A program made the position numbers and the translations under genes. A stretch of DNA of 64,000 nucleotides from Deltaproteobacteria bacterium (GTDB lineage: Bacteria > Myxococcota_A > UBA9042 > DTJE01). The notes under the pieces are model-generated. The model saw nothing but the letters and a program-made list of their open reading frames with translations. It was not told the DNA's origin and did no database searches. Below, in pieces: positions 1-7,657 of this stretch (position 1 is the first letter of the stretch; each line of letters begins with the position of its first letter). The DNA lies in NCBI GenBank assembly GCA_029547805.1, contig JAKPOP010000010.1, positions 806,452 through 870,451 on the forward strand, read 5' to 3'.

Positions 1-2
1 GG

Positions 3-1778
3 GAGGTCCGGGCGATGACGGACCCGGAGGCCCCGGTCTTCGGCCTGGGAGAGCAGTTCGTCCACGACACGCTGGACCTCCGGGGCCGGGTGATCCCGAT
101 CCTGGTCCGGGAGCAGGGCATCGGGCGGGGGGAACCGGCCATCAGCGAGACGATGGAGGCCCTCTCTCCGGGGTCCTCCGGCGACGAGTCGACGACCTAT
201 CACCCGATGCCCCACGTCGTGACCGCCGACGGGCGCTCCTGGCTGCTCGAGAACGAGGAGACCTCCTTCTTCGACCTCTCCTCGTCGGGCCGCATCGCGG
301 TGCGGACCTGGGCCCCCGAGGTCCGGATCCGGGTGTTCCACGGCGTCACGCCGCTGGAACTGGTGGAGCGCCTGACCGAGTTCACCGGCCGGATGCGGGA
401 GCCCCCGGACTGGGTGGACCAGGGGGCGGTGGTGGCCCTGGCCCGGGACCTCCCGGAAGGCCTGGACCGCCTGGCCTTCCTCCAGGACCAGGGAGTCCCG
501 ATCGCTGCCGTCTGGAACCAGACCTGGTGCGGCACGGCCCGGACCGTGATCGGGGAGCAGGTGCTCTGGAACTGGGCCCTGCCCCCTTCCCGCCAGGCCG
601 CCTGGGACGCCTGGGTGGACGTCCTCCAACAGGCGGCGATCCGCCCCCTCTGCTATGTGAACCCGATGTTCCGGGACCTGCCCCCCGAGGCGGACCCGGC
701 CACTCGGAACCTCTACCGGGAGGCCGTGGAGGCAGGCCACGTGGTCCGGACGGCCGCCGGGGAGCCCTACCGACTGCGCCAGGGCGTCTTCGAGGTGGTG
801 CTGCTGGACCTCTCCTCGGAGGCGGCCCGGGCCTGGATGAAGGCGGTGCTGAAGGACGAGCTGCTGGGCCGGGCCCGCTGCCGCGGCTGGATGGCCGACT
901 TCGGCGAGGCCCTGCCCCTCGACGCGGTGCTGGCCTCCGGGGAACCGGCCGCCCGGTGGCACAACCGCTACCCCGTCGAGTGGGCCCGGCTGAACCGGGA
1001 GGCCCTGGAGGAGGCCGGCGTGGCCTCGGAGGTGCTGGTCTTCCACCGGTCGGGCTTCATGACCACGGCGTCCTTCAGCGGCATGCAATGGGAGGGGGAC
1101 CAGACGGTCACCTGGGACCGCTTCGACGGGCTGCGAAGCGCCCTCCACGGCCTGTTGAACGGGGGCTTCAGCGGCATCGCCCTGAACCACTCCGATGCCG
1201 GTGGCTACACCGGCGTCCCCCTGGTGGACCCGCCAGTGCGGCGCAGCCCCGAACTGCTGATGCGCTGGGTGGAGATGAACGCCTTCACGGCCCTGCTGCG
1301 CACCCACGAGGGCAACCAGCCGGCCCAGAACGCCCAGGTGTACCAGGACGGGGACCTGGCCCGGCACTTCGGGCGCTTCGCCCGCATCTACCGGGCCCTG
1401 GCTCCCTACCGCCGGTCCCTCTACCGGGAGGCCGCGGACCGGGGCTGGCCGGTGGTGCGACACCTGGCGATGCATCACCCCACGGTGTCCCGGGCCTGGA
1501 CCGTGACCGACGAGTTCCTGCTGGGGGCCGACCTGCTGGTGGCGCCGGTCCTGGAACCGGGCGACGAGACGGGCACGGCATGGCGACGCGTGTGGTGGCC
1601 CCCGGGCACCTGGAGGCACCTGTGGACCGGCGAGGTCCGGGAGGGGGCCGAGGGATTTGGCAGCGAGGGCCTGGTTGAGGCCCCCCTGGGACGACCCCCG
1701 GTGTTCTTGCGGGTCGGCTCCGCCCTGGAGGCGTCTCTCCCGGCGGCGTTGGCCGCGGAAGGCGTGACGGACGACTGA
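3..1778 (+). CDS. GH31 alpha-glycosidase, YihQ-like (5'-truncated by window edge)
   Basis: Retaining alpha-glycoside hydrolase of family GH31, closest in pattern to the YihQ branch. The frame is open to the left edge (EVRA precedes the first ATG at 15), and the GLGEQ motif, which normally follows a long N-terminal domain, appears at once, so the true start lies outside the window. Visible motifs are WMADFGEALP with the nucleophile Asp (codon at 897), GDQ with the acid/base Asp (near 1098), HSDAGGYT, and RTHEGNQP. In E. coli YihQ the sulfonate of sulfoquinovose is held by Arg301 and Trp304. Here the aligned segment reads EQVLWNW, so the Arg is Gln while the Trp is kept; a canonical sulfoquinovosidase is therefore unlikely. 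The ROK kinase follows after 24 bp, suggesting a sugar released here is phosphorylated there. Family assignment is firm, substrate unknown. Confidence 0.9.
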   Translation, partial: EVRAMTDPEAPVFGLGEQFVHDTLDLRGRVIPILVREQGIGRGEPAISETMEALSPGSSGDESTTYHPMPHVVTADGRSWLLENEETSFFDLSSSGRIAVRTWAPEVRIRVFHGVTPLELVERLTEFTGRMREPPDWVDQGAVVALARDLPEGLDRLAFLQDQGVPIAAVWNQTWCGTARTVIGEQVLWNWALPPSRQAAWDAWVDVLQQAAIRPLCYVNPMFRDLPPEADPATRNLYREAVEAGHVVRTAAGEPYRLRQGVFEVVLLDLSSEAARAWMKAVLKDELLGRARCRGWMADFGEALPLDAVLASGEPAARWHNRYPVEWARLNREALEEAGVASEVLVFHRSGFMTTASFSGMQWEGDQTVTWDRFDGLRSALHGLLNGGFSGIALNHSDAGGYTGVPLVDPPVRRSPELLMRWVEMNAFTALLRTHEGNQPAQNAQVYQDGDLARHFGRFARIYRALAPYRRSLYREAADRGWPVVRHLAMHHPTVSRAWTVTDEFLLGADLLVAPVLEPGDETGTAWRRVWWPPGTWRHLWTGEVREGAEGFGSEGLVEAPLGRPPVFLRVGSALEASLPAALAAEGVTDD

Positions 1779-1802
1779 CCTGACCAGTCCGGGGGAGGCG
1801 AG

Positions 1803-2729
1803 ATGGGCCGCTGGCAGGGACCGGTGCTGGCCGCGGTGGAGCTGGGCGGCACCCAGGTCGCCTGCCTGGTGGGGACCGGTCCCGGGGACATCCGGGCAGA
1901 GGTCCGGATCCCGACCACCACGCCGGCCGAGACCCTGGGCCAGGTAGGGGACTGGCTGGCCGGGGCCGCCCGTCGGTGGGGGCCCCTGGGAGCCGTCGGC
2001 ATCTGCTGCTTCGGCCCGGTGGACCTGGACCCGGCCTCCCGGACCTGGGGGCATGTCACCACGACCCCCAAGGCCGGATGGGAGGGCACGGATGTCGCAG
2101 GGGCCCTGGGCCGACGCCTGGGCGTTCCGGTGGGGTTCGACACCGACGTGAACGGGGCCGCCCTGGGGGAACACCGGTGGGGAGCCGCCCGGGGACTTCG
2201 GACCTTCGCCTATCTGACCATCGGGACCGGCATTGGCGGCGGGGCCGTCGTCGAGGGGCACCTGGTCCATGGCCTGGTCCACCCCGAGATGGGACATCTG
2301 CCCATGCCCCATGACCGGCAACGGGACCCCTTCCCCGGGTGCTGCCCCTTCCACGGGGACTGCCTGGAAGGTCTGGCCTCGGGCACCGCGTTGCAGGCCC
2401 GCTGGGGCGCACGGGGCGAGGCGCTCCACGATCGCCCGGAGGTCTGGGACCTGGAGGCCGACCATCTGGCCGCGGGGGTGATGGCGATCACGCTGGTGAT
2501 CGCCCCCGAGCGGGTCATCCTCGGGGGCGGCGTGATGCAGACCCCGGGGCTCCTGGACCGGGTCCGACAGCAACTAGACCGGCGGATGGCCGGCTACCGG
2601 CCCCATCCCCGCCTGGCGACAGGCATGGAGGACTTCCTGGTCTCCCCAGGCCTCGGGTCCCGATCCGGCGTGCTGGGAGGCCTCATCCTGGCCCGGCAGG
2701 CCTGGCGATCCCGCCGGCCCGGTGCATGA
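1803..2729 (+). CDS. ROK-family sugar kinase (fructokinase/glucokinase type)
   Basis: Cytoplasmic ATP-dependent hexose kinase of the ROK family, 308 residues. The N-terminal phosphate loop is ELGGTQVACLVG and the second nucleotide-binding motif is GTGIGGGAVVEG. The zinc-site region reads HPEMGH followed by CPFHGDCLEGLASG, the pattern of ScrK/GmuE-type fructokinases rather than the CxCGxxGC pattern of many glucokinases. The start ATG has a GGGGGAGG ribosome site and lies 24 bp after the GH31 stop, so the two genes are probably co-transcribed and linked in one catabolic step. Fructose, mannose or glucose are all possible substrates; the sequence alone does not decide. Confidence 0.88.
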   Translation: MGRWQGPVLAAVELGGTQVACLVGTGPGDIRAEVRIPTTTPAETLGQVGDWLAGAARRWGPLGAVGICCFGPVDLDPASRTWGHVTTTPKAGWEGTDVAGALGRRLGVPVGFDTDVNGAALGEHRWGAARGLRTFAYLTIGTGIGGGAVVEGHLVHGLVHPEMGHLPMPHDRQRDPFPGCCPFHGDCLEGLASGTALQARWGARGEALHDRPEVWDLEADHLAAGVMAITLVIAPERVILGGGVMQTPGLLDRVRQQLDRRMAGYRPHPRLATGMEDFLVSPGLGSRSGVLGGLILARQAWRSRRPGA

Positions 2730-2840
2730 CCCCTGTCCAGGGCCGTCCTCTGCCCACCCGCCGTGACCGGCGGCCCCGGGCAGGCCCACCCGGTCCCTGG
2801 GGCCCATGCCGCAGCGACCCGGGCACACGCCGAAGGATCA

Positions 2841-3071
2841 TCAGTCGAGGATCTGCAGGATGGCCCGTTTCTTCCACTTCGCGGCAGCGTTGTAGACCAG
2901 CGTCCGGAGGGCCCAGGCCATCGTGCCGTCCCGACCGATCACCTTGCCCATGTCCTCCTTCGCGACCCGCAGTTCGATGACGATCGTGGACTCGCTCTCC
3001 ACAACGTTGAGCCGGACCTCGTCCTCCCGGTCCACCAGGGCCTTCACGAGCGTTTCGACGAACTCCCGCAT
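2841..3071 (-). CDS. khpA: KH-domain RNA-binding protein KhpA
   Basis: Small single KH-domain protein of 76 residues, the size of KhpA (YlqC), which binds RNA and works with KhpB/Jag in bacteria where it has been studied. The GxxG loop is seen as GKVIGRDG followed by an ALRTL helix. The start has a strong GGAGGAG ribosome site. In many genomes khpA sits between rpsP and rimM; here it lies at the end of a minus-strand series with rpsT. A hydrophobic core residue pattern typical of the family is intact. Confidence in the family is high; the RNA targets are unknown. Confidence 0.88.
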   Translation of the reverse strand: MREFVETLVKALVDREDEVRLNVVESESTIVIELRVAKEDMGKVIGRDGTMAWALRTLVYNAAAKWKKRAILQILD

Positions 3072-3128
3072 CGCCGTCTCCTCCTCCCGAGATGTCGCAT
3101 TCGGATCTTCCAGAAGAGGACTGACCTC

Positions 3129-3156
3129 AGTCTATCACACCGGGTCCGAGGGACAA
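3129..3156 (-). promoter_or_regulatory. possible sigma70 promoter for khpA
   Basis: Read on the minus strand, TTGTCC and TAGACT are separated by 16 bases, each matching four of six consensus positions. It lies about 58 bases upstream of the khpA start. Weak evidence; khpA could also be read through from rpsT. Confidence 0.3.
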
Positions 3157-3244
3157 GCGACCGGAGACCCGAGAGGGACGCCGATGCGGGCCCTTCCTGA
3201 GGAAGACAAGGGTCACCGAGGGAGGCCGGACCGGGGCAGGGGGA

Positions 3245-3496
3245 TCATGCGGTCTGGTTCAGGGCCCGGGCCAGCCGGGAGATCTTCCGGGATGCCCGCC
3301 GACGGGGAATGACCCCCTTCGCGGCCACGTGGGCCAGGATGGAGGCGGCGTCCCGGAAGGCCTCGACCTGGTCCTTCTTCGGGGCGTTTCGGGCCTTCTT
3401 GACGGCAGTCCGGGCCATGGACCGGTAGTGCATGTTTCGGGCGCGCGCCTTGAGGCTCTGCCGATGCCGCTTCAACGCCGACTTGTGATTCGCCAT
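3245..3496 (-). CDS. rpsT: 30S ribosomal protein S20
   Basis: Primary 16S rRNA-binding protein of the small subunit, 83 residues, the usual S20 length. It begins with the conserved MANHKSALKRHRQS segment and is rich in Lys and Arg throughout, with the three-helix bundle pattern of the family. The ATG is preceded by a GGGAGG ribosome site. It has its own strong promoter directly upstream (3532-3560), so it is transcribed independently of the Cse60-like gene whose 3' end overlaps that promoter. Confidence 0.97.
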   Translation of the reverse strand: MANHKSALKRHRQSLKARARNMHYRSMARTAVKKARNAPKKDQVEAFRDAASILAHVAAKGVIPRRRASRKISRLARALNQTA

Positions 3497-3531
3497 GGAA
3501 CCTCCCTGCCCTCCGGGCGAAACGGGCCGCC

Positions 3532-3560
3532 TTTATAAGCGGAGACGCCCGTCCTGTCAA
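3532..3560 (-). promoter_or_regulatory. sigma70 promoter for rpsT
   Basis: On the minus strand TTGACA (3555-3560, perfect) and TATAAA (3532-3537, five of six) are separated by 17 bases. Start of transcription is expected near 3525, about 29 bases before the rpsT ATG. The -35 box overlaps the stop codon of the upstream small gene. Confidence 0.85.
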
Positions 3561-3757
3561 GCGGCTTCTTCCCGGTAGAAGATCGTGATGGTCAGGCAAT
3601 GGAACTCCCGGTCCGAGGACTGGACGACCACCCGGTCCACGGGATGGATCCGAGGATTCTCGGCCAGCCATCGAGTGATCATCTCTCCCAGTTCCTCCCG
3701 ATCCTTGGCCCGGGTCGCGCTGAAGACCTTGACCCCCGTGAACAACCGCTCACCCAT
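3557..3757 (-). CDS. small Cse60-like protein
   Basis: A 66-residue protein. The order of a short strand (VKVFSATR), a helix (ELGEMITRWLAENP) and two strands (VVVQSS, HCLTITIFYREE) resembles the small Cse60 family, first described in sporulating Bacillus but present in non-sporulating bacteria as a protein of unknown function. GGAGG is five bases before the ATG at 3757; an in-frame GTG at 3760 is an alternative. It lies between obgE and rpsT on the same strand, 30 bases after the obgE stop, so it is probably transcribed with the rplU-rpmA-obgE group. The family match is by eye only. Confidence 0.6.
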   Translation of the reverse strand: MGERLFTGVKVFSATRAKDREELGEMITRWLAENPRIHPVDRVVVQSSDREFHCLTITIFYREEAA

Positions 3758-3787
3758 CACCGCCTCCTTCAGCGTACTCCCCGGACC

Positions 3788-4795
3788 TCACGGCCGAGAC
3801 CCGCCAGGGTGATCCTGGATCCGACGAGCCATCTCCTTCACGAGGTCCTCCACTCCTTCCCCGGTCCGGGCCGAGATCCGGAAGAAGGGCACGCCCCGAT
3901 CCACCGCGTGAGCCTGCAGTCGCCGGGCCGCCTCGTCGGACCCCGGCAGGTCGATCTTGGAGGCCACCAGCAGCACCGGCTTGCGATCGAGGCCGGCGCC
4001 GTGCCGGGCCATCTCGGTCTGGACCACCCCGGCCGCCATGACTGGGTCCTGCCCGTCGGATACGTCCACCAGATGCACGAGCAGCCGGGTCCGCTCACAG
4101 TGCCGCAGGAACTGGGTCCCCAGTCCGGCCCCCTGAGAGGCCCCCTCGATGAGTCCCGGCAGGTCCGCCACCACGAACGAGAAGTGCCCCCGGCGGACGA
4201 CCCCGAGGGCCGGGACCAGCGTCGAGAAGGGGTAGTCGGCCACCTTGGCCCGGGCCGCCGAGATCCGGTTGATCAGGGTGGATTTGCCGGCGTTGGGCAG
4301 CCCGACCAGTCCCACGTCGGCCAGCAGTTTCAGTTCCAGTCGGACCGTCCGCTCCACCGAGGGCCCGCCGGGAGTCGCGATGTCGGGCGCCTGGCGCCAC
4401 GGCAGCGCGAAGTGGCAGTTCCCCTTGCCTCCATGACCGCCCGGCGCCAGTACGGCCCGGGCGCCGGGCTCCGAGAGGTCGCAGAGCATCTCCCCCTGGT
4501 CGTCCCAGGCGATGGTCCCCACGGGGACCTTCAGCACGCAGTCGCGTCCCCGACGCCCCGTCTTCCGGGCGCCACTCCCGGGCCGACCATCCTCTGCCAC
4601 GTGCAGTTGTTTCTGGTGAAAGTCCAGCAGCGTGTTGACGTCCTCCGAGGCCTCGAGGACCACGTCCCCGCCTCGGCCGCCATCCCCGCCGTCCGGGCCG
4701 CCCTTCGGGACGAACTTCTCCCTCCGGAAGGACACGCATCCGTTCCCGCCGCGCCCGGAGCGGATGATGATGACGGCCTCGTCGATGAAGCGCAT
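3788..4795 (-). CDS. obgE: Obg GTPase (ribosome assembly)
   Basis: Essential-type GTPase that binds the 50S subunit and acts in late ribosome assembly and stress control. The N-terminal Gly-rich Obg fold covers about residues 1-158 ([29 protein letters not shown]). The G domain follows with G1 GLPNAGKST, G3 DLPGLI, and a G4 written ASKID where Asn of NKxD is Ser, a variant seen in some Obg proteins. At 335 residues it lacks the long variable C-terminal tail of some homologues. It follows rpmA, the classical rplU-rpmA-obgE order. Confidence 0.97.
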   Translation of the reverse strand: MRFIDEAVIIIRSGRGGNGCVSFRREKFVPKGGPDGGDGGRGGDVVLEASEDVNTLLDFHQKQLHVAEDGRPGSGARKTGRRGRDCVLKVPVGTIAWDDQGEMLCDLSEPGARAVLAPGGHGGKGNCHFALPWRQAPDIATPGGPSVERTVRLELKLLADVGLVGLPNAGKSTLINRISAARAKVADYPFSTLVPALGVVRRGHFSFVVADLPGLIEGASQGAGLGTQFLRHCERTRLLVHLVDVSDGQDPVMAAGVVQTEMARHGAGLDRKPVLLVASKIDLPGSDEAARRLQAHAVDRGVPFFRISARTGEGVEDLVKEMARRIQDHPGGSRP

Positions 4796-4854
4796 CGGCC
4801 TGCCTTGCCGGATGGGTCACGGAGAGGGGGAGGGTTCAGGGCATCCGGTCGCGA

Positions 4855-5118
4855 TCAGGACGCCGCCTGGGCCGGATCCACGTCCACGAAGCGCTTGCCC
4901 CGGCCTTCCCGGTAGGTCACCACGCCCGCCTGGAGCGCGAACAGGGTGTAGTCCCGCCCCATGCCGACGTTGTGGCCGGGATAGATCCGGGTCCCCAACT
5001 GGCGGACCAGGATGTTCCCGGGCACCACCTGCTGCCCCCCGAAGACCTTGACGCCCCGGCGCTGTCCCTGGCTGTCCCGACCGTTCCGTCCCGCTCCCTG
5101 AGACTTCTTGCGCGCCAT
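4855..5118 (-). CDS. rpmA: 50S ribosomal protein L27
   Basis: Large-subunit protein near the peptidyl-transferase centre, 87 residues. It starts [19 protein letters not shown] and carries the conserved [20 protein letters not shown] segment. It begins directly with residues of the mature type, so there is no sign of the Firmicutes-type cleaved N-terminal extension. The gene follows rplU by 3 bases and precedes obgE, as in most bacteria. Confidence 0.97.
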   Translation of the reverse strand: MARKKSQGAGRNGRDSQGQRRGVKVFGGQQVVPGNILVRQLGTRIYPGHNVGMGRDYTLFALQAGVVTYREGRGKRFVDVDPAQAAS

Positions 5119-5121
5119 CTG

Positions 5122-5436
5122 CTACCCCACTTGGATGTCCTGGATGCTCAGGCGGGTGAACGCCTGCCGATGCCCCTGCTTCCGGCGGTAGTTCTTGCGC
5201 CGCTTGATCTTGAACACCAGGACCTTGGGAGCCCGGCCGTTCTTGACGACCCTGGCCACCACCCTGGCGCCCTCGATCACGGGCTGCCCAACCCGGGTCT
5301 CGCTCTCGGACCCCACCAGCAGCACCTGGTCGAAGGTCACCTCGGACCCCTCGTCCACCGGGAGCTTCTCGACCTCGATCACGTCTCCCGGGGCAACTCG
5401 GTACTGCTTTCCACCGGTCTGAATCACTGCGTACAT
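5122..5436 (-). CDS. rplU: 50S ribosomal protein L21
   Basis: 23S rRNA-binding protein of about 104 residues. The start is placed at the ATG at 5436 (MYAVIQTGGKQYRV), which gives the normal family length and N-terminus. The frame stays open upstream to 5499, but that stretch contains the -10 and -35 boxes of the promoter, so it cannot be translated from the main transcript. The C-terminal KRRKNYRRKQGHRQ basic region is typical. It is the first gene of the rplU-rpmA-obgE operon. Confidence 0.96.
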   Translation of the reverse strand: MYAVIQTGGKQYRVAPGDVIEVEKLPVDEGSEVTFDQVLLVGSESETRVGQPVIEGARVVARVVKNGRAPKVLVFKIKRRKNYRRKQGHRQAFTRLSIQDIQVG

Positions 5437-5471
5437 GTCGGCCCTCCGACCACCACCCGAACGGACGGCCG

Positions 5472-5499
5472 ATTCTAGTGAAAAATGCTGGCGTGTCAA
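5472..5499 (-). promoter_or_regulatory. sigma70 promoter for rplU-rpmA-obgE
   Basis: On the minus strand a perfect TTGACA (5494-5499) and TAGAAT (5472-5477, five of six) are 16 bases apart. The spacer is unusually AT-rich for this genome. Transcription should begin near 5465, 29 bases before the rplU ATG, which settles the rplU start. Confidence 0.85.
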
Positions 5500-5603
5500 A
5501 TGAAGAATTCCCCTCGACCGAAACTGCCCTCCGGGCCCCTGGGTGGATCCCGGGGTTCAACGGGGCCGGAACGCCCCTGGAGGCCGGGAACGCCTCGACC
5601 CGC

Positions 5604-5634
5604 TTGACAACTGGTGGGACCGCTCCGGTACAGT
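5604..5634 (+). promoter_or_regulatory. probable sigma70 promoter for the Cys-rich exported gene
   Basis: TTGACA (5604-5609) is followed by TACAGT (5629-5634, four of six) after 19 bases, a long spacer. The ATG at 5662 is about 28 bases after the -10. A regulator may be needed to compensate for the spacing, as in MerR-type promoters with 19-base spacers; this is inference. No -24/-12 sigma54 pattern was found here. Confidence 0.55.
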
Positions 5635-5661
5635 ATGCTTCCCTTTGTCGGAGAAGCGACC

Positions 5662-6084
5662 ATGAAGTCCACCATCCTGGGTCTGGTCCTGGCGGGTCTC
5701 GTGCTGCTGGCGGCACCGGGCCGGGCGGATGCCTGCGAGGGCTGCGGCTGCGGCGCCAAGGAAGGGAAGGATGCGCCGGCCGTCTTTGGGGCTCCGGAGG
5801 GAGGCTGTCCCCACGCGAAGGCCATCGCTGAGGGTTCCTGCGGTCAACAGGGCGGCGGCTGTCCCGCGGCTGCCCAGGGGAGCGACTCGAAGGCGGGCTG
5901 CGGCTGCGAAGAGGGCCAGGATCGCCCCTGCAAGGACTGCCCCTGCAAGAAGGACGGCACCTGCCCCTGCAAGGACGGCAAGGCCTGCGCCGACTGCAAG
6001 GACTGCCCCTGCAAGAAGGACGGCCGCTGCCAGTGCGGCCACGGCGGCCAGTGTCCCCACCACGCGGGGAAGCCCCAGAAGTAG
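5662..6084 (+). CDS. exported Cys-rich metallothionein-like protein
   Basis: No known family recognised. The product is 140 residues with a signal peptide (MKSTILGLVLAGLVLLAAPGRADA) whose AxA site lies just before a Cys. The mature part of about 116 residues holds 20 Cys and several His, mostly as CxC, CxxC and CPC clusters, with a direct repeat CKDCPCKKDG at residues 90-99 and 112-121 and a final CPHH. The rest is Lys, Asp and Gly, with almost no aromatic or bulky hydrophobic residues, so it is unlikely to fold without metal or disulfides. The frame continues upstream of this ATG, but the signal peptide and promoter position favour 5662. A histidine kinase/NtrC pair begins 60 bases downstream. 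A metal-buffering role outside the cytoplasm is inferred from composition only. Confidence 0.8.
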   Translation: MKSTILGLVLAGLVLLAAPGRADACEGCGCGAKEGKDAPAVFGAPEGGCPHAKAIAEGSCGQQGGGCPAAAQGSDSKAGCGCEEGQDRPCKDCPCKKDGTCPCKDGKACADCKDCPCKKDGRCQCGHGGQCPHHAGKPQK

Positions 6085-6144
6085 CCCGCCATCGGGTCCG
6101 GTCCCCGGGTTGTCCCCGACGGGGGCACCCCGTATCCTTGTCCC

Positions 6145-7638
6145 GTGAACGTCCTCCACTCCATGGGCATCCGGGGTCGCCTGCTCCTGGTCGTGCTCTT
6201 CGCGACCGCCCTCTCGGGGTCCGTGCTGATCCCCATCCTCCGGGACCTCTGGGTCCCGCGCCTGGAGCGATCCGAGGGCGAACAGGTGCTGTCGAGGGCC
6301 CGCCTGGCCGCCGCCCGAGCCCCGGCCGATGCGGGTCAGTGGGGCGACTGGGTCCGGGACCTCTCCCGGTCCCTGGAGGGGATCACGGTCCGCCTGCTGT
6401 CCACGGAGCCGGGCCGACCCGAGTTCCTGGAGGAGGCCCGGCGGGTCGGGGTGCCCCTGGATCTGGCGGTGGAGGCCTTCCTCTCCGGCGAGGCCCTGGC
6501 CCGGGTGCCCCCGTCCCTCCCGGAAGAACCGCCTCCCGGGAAGGCGGTGACGGCACGACCCTGGATGGCCCTGGTCCGCCTGGACGGGCCAGGAACGCGC
6601 CCCAGCCTGCTGGTCATGGAGCAGACGCCCCGATCCCAGACGCCTCCCTCGGTCTGGACCCTGGTGGTCCTCTACAGCCTGCTGGTGGCGGCGCTGGGGG
6701 TCCTGGGGGGCCTGGTGGCGGGCTACTTCCTGATCGTCCGCCCGATCTCGGCCACCGCCTCCCGGGTCCGCCGGAGGTCCCTCTGGCCCTCCGAGGACGA
6801 CCTGGGGGACCTGGCCCTCCTCTCCCGGTCGCTGGACGACCTCTCGAAGCGCCTTGCGGAGGAACGCCGTCGCGCCGACCGCCTCACCGACGAACTGGAG
6901 CGCAACCGGGCCGACCTCCGAGGCGCCAAGGGACGCCTGATCCAGGCGGAGAAACTGGCCTCGGTGGGACAACTGGCCGCGGGAATCGCCCATGAGATCG
7001 GGAACCCCATCGGCATCGCCCTGGGACTGTCGGAGATCCTCAGGGACGGTGTCGGCGATCCCGCCCAGGCCAAGGCATTTGCGGGGCAGGTGCACGCCTC
7101 GATCCTCCGGGTCCACGGAATTCTGAGGGACCTCCTGGACTTCGCCCGACCCAGCCGGGAGGAGGGGGCCCGGGCCGAGGTGAGGGCCTGCGTCGACGGC
7201 GTCCGAAAACTGGTCCGGGCCCACAAGAGATTCGAGGGGATCGACCTGCGGACCCACCTCCCCGCCGACCCCCTCTGGGTCGAGATCCGCCCCTCCCAGT
7301 TGCAGCAGGTGCTGCTGAACCTCTGGATGAACGCCGCCGACGCGATGGAGGGCCGCGGAACCCTCACCACCACCGCCCGGCGGGAGGGCCGGCGGATCGA
7401 GATCGAGGTCCGGGACACGGGACCGGGGATCCCCGAGGAAACCCTGCCGCGCATCTTCGACCCCTTCTTCAGCACGAAGCCCCCCGGGGAGGGGACGGGG
7501 CTCGGCCTGGCCATCTGTGCCCAGATCCTCCAGGTATACGGAGGCGACATCACCGCCGGAAACGCCCCGGACCGGGGAGCCGTCTTCCAGGTGCGCCTCT
7601 GGGATGCGACCGAGGCCGAGGACCCGGGGTCGTGGTAG
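6145..7638 (+). CDS. membrane sensor histidine kinase (NtrB/ZraS type)
   Basis: Two-component sensor of 497 residues starting at GTG (an ATG six codons on is an alternative). Membrane segments lie near residues 10-30 and 172-195, enclosing a periplasmic domain of about 140 residues. That domain contains no Cys and no His. A coiled coil (about 225-265) leads to the HisKA dimer with phosphoacceptor His283 in HEIGNP. The ATPase domain shows the N box (NLWMNAADAM), G1 (DTGPGIPEE), F box and G2 (GTGLGLAI). The NtrC-type partner starts 19 bases after the stop. The arrangement kinase plus enhancer-binding regulator beside a metal-binding-like exported protein recalls ZraPSR, but the signal is unknown. 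Confidence 0.9.
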   Translation: MNVLHSMGIRGRLLLVVLFATALSGSVLIPILRDLWVPRLERSEGEQVLSRARLAAARAPADAGQWGDWVRDLSRSLEGITVRLLSTEPGRPEFLEEARRVGVPLDLAVEAFLSGEALARVPPSLPEEPPPGKAVTARPWMALVRLDGPGTRPSLLVMEQTPRSQTPPSVWTLVVLYSLLVAALGVLGGLVAGYFLIVRPISATASRVRRRSLWPSEDDLGDLALLSRSLDDLSKRLAEERRRADRLTDELERNRADLRGAKGRLIQAEKLASVGQLAAGIAHEIGNPIGIALGLSEILRDGVGDPAQAKAFAGQVHASILRVHGILRDLLDFARPSREEGARAEVRACVDGVRKLVRAHKRFEGIDLRTHLPADPLWVEIRPSQLQQVLLNLWMNAADAMEGRGTLTTTARREGRRIEIEVRDTGPGIPEETLPRIFDPFFSTKPPGEGTGLGLAICAQILQVYGGDITAGNAPDRGAVFQVRLWDATEAEDPGSW

Positions 7639-7657
7639 CATCTTCGGGGAGAATGAG

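Noticed and set aside
3-1778. Sulfoquinovosidase
   Set aside because: The sulfonate-binding Arg equivalent is Gln, so the canonical function is not supported even though the YihQ-like scaffold is.
5500-5661. Sigma54 promoter for the Cys-rich exported gene
   Set aside because: No GG/GC pair at -24/-12 with correct 10-base spacing; a sigma70-like TTGACA is present instead.
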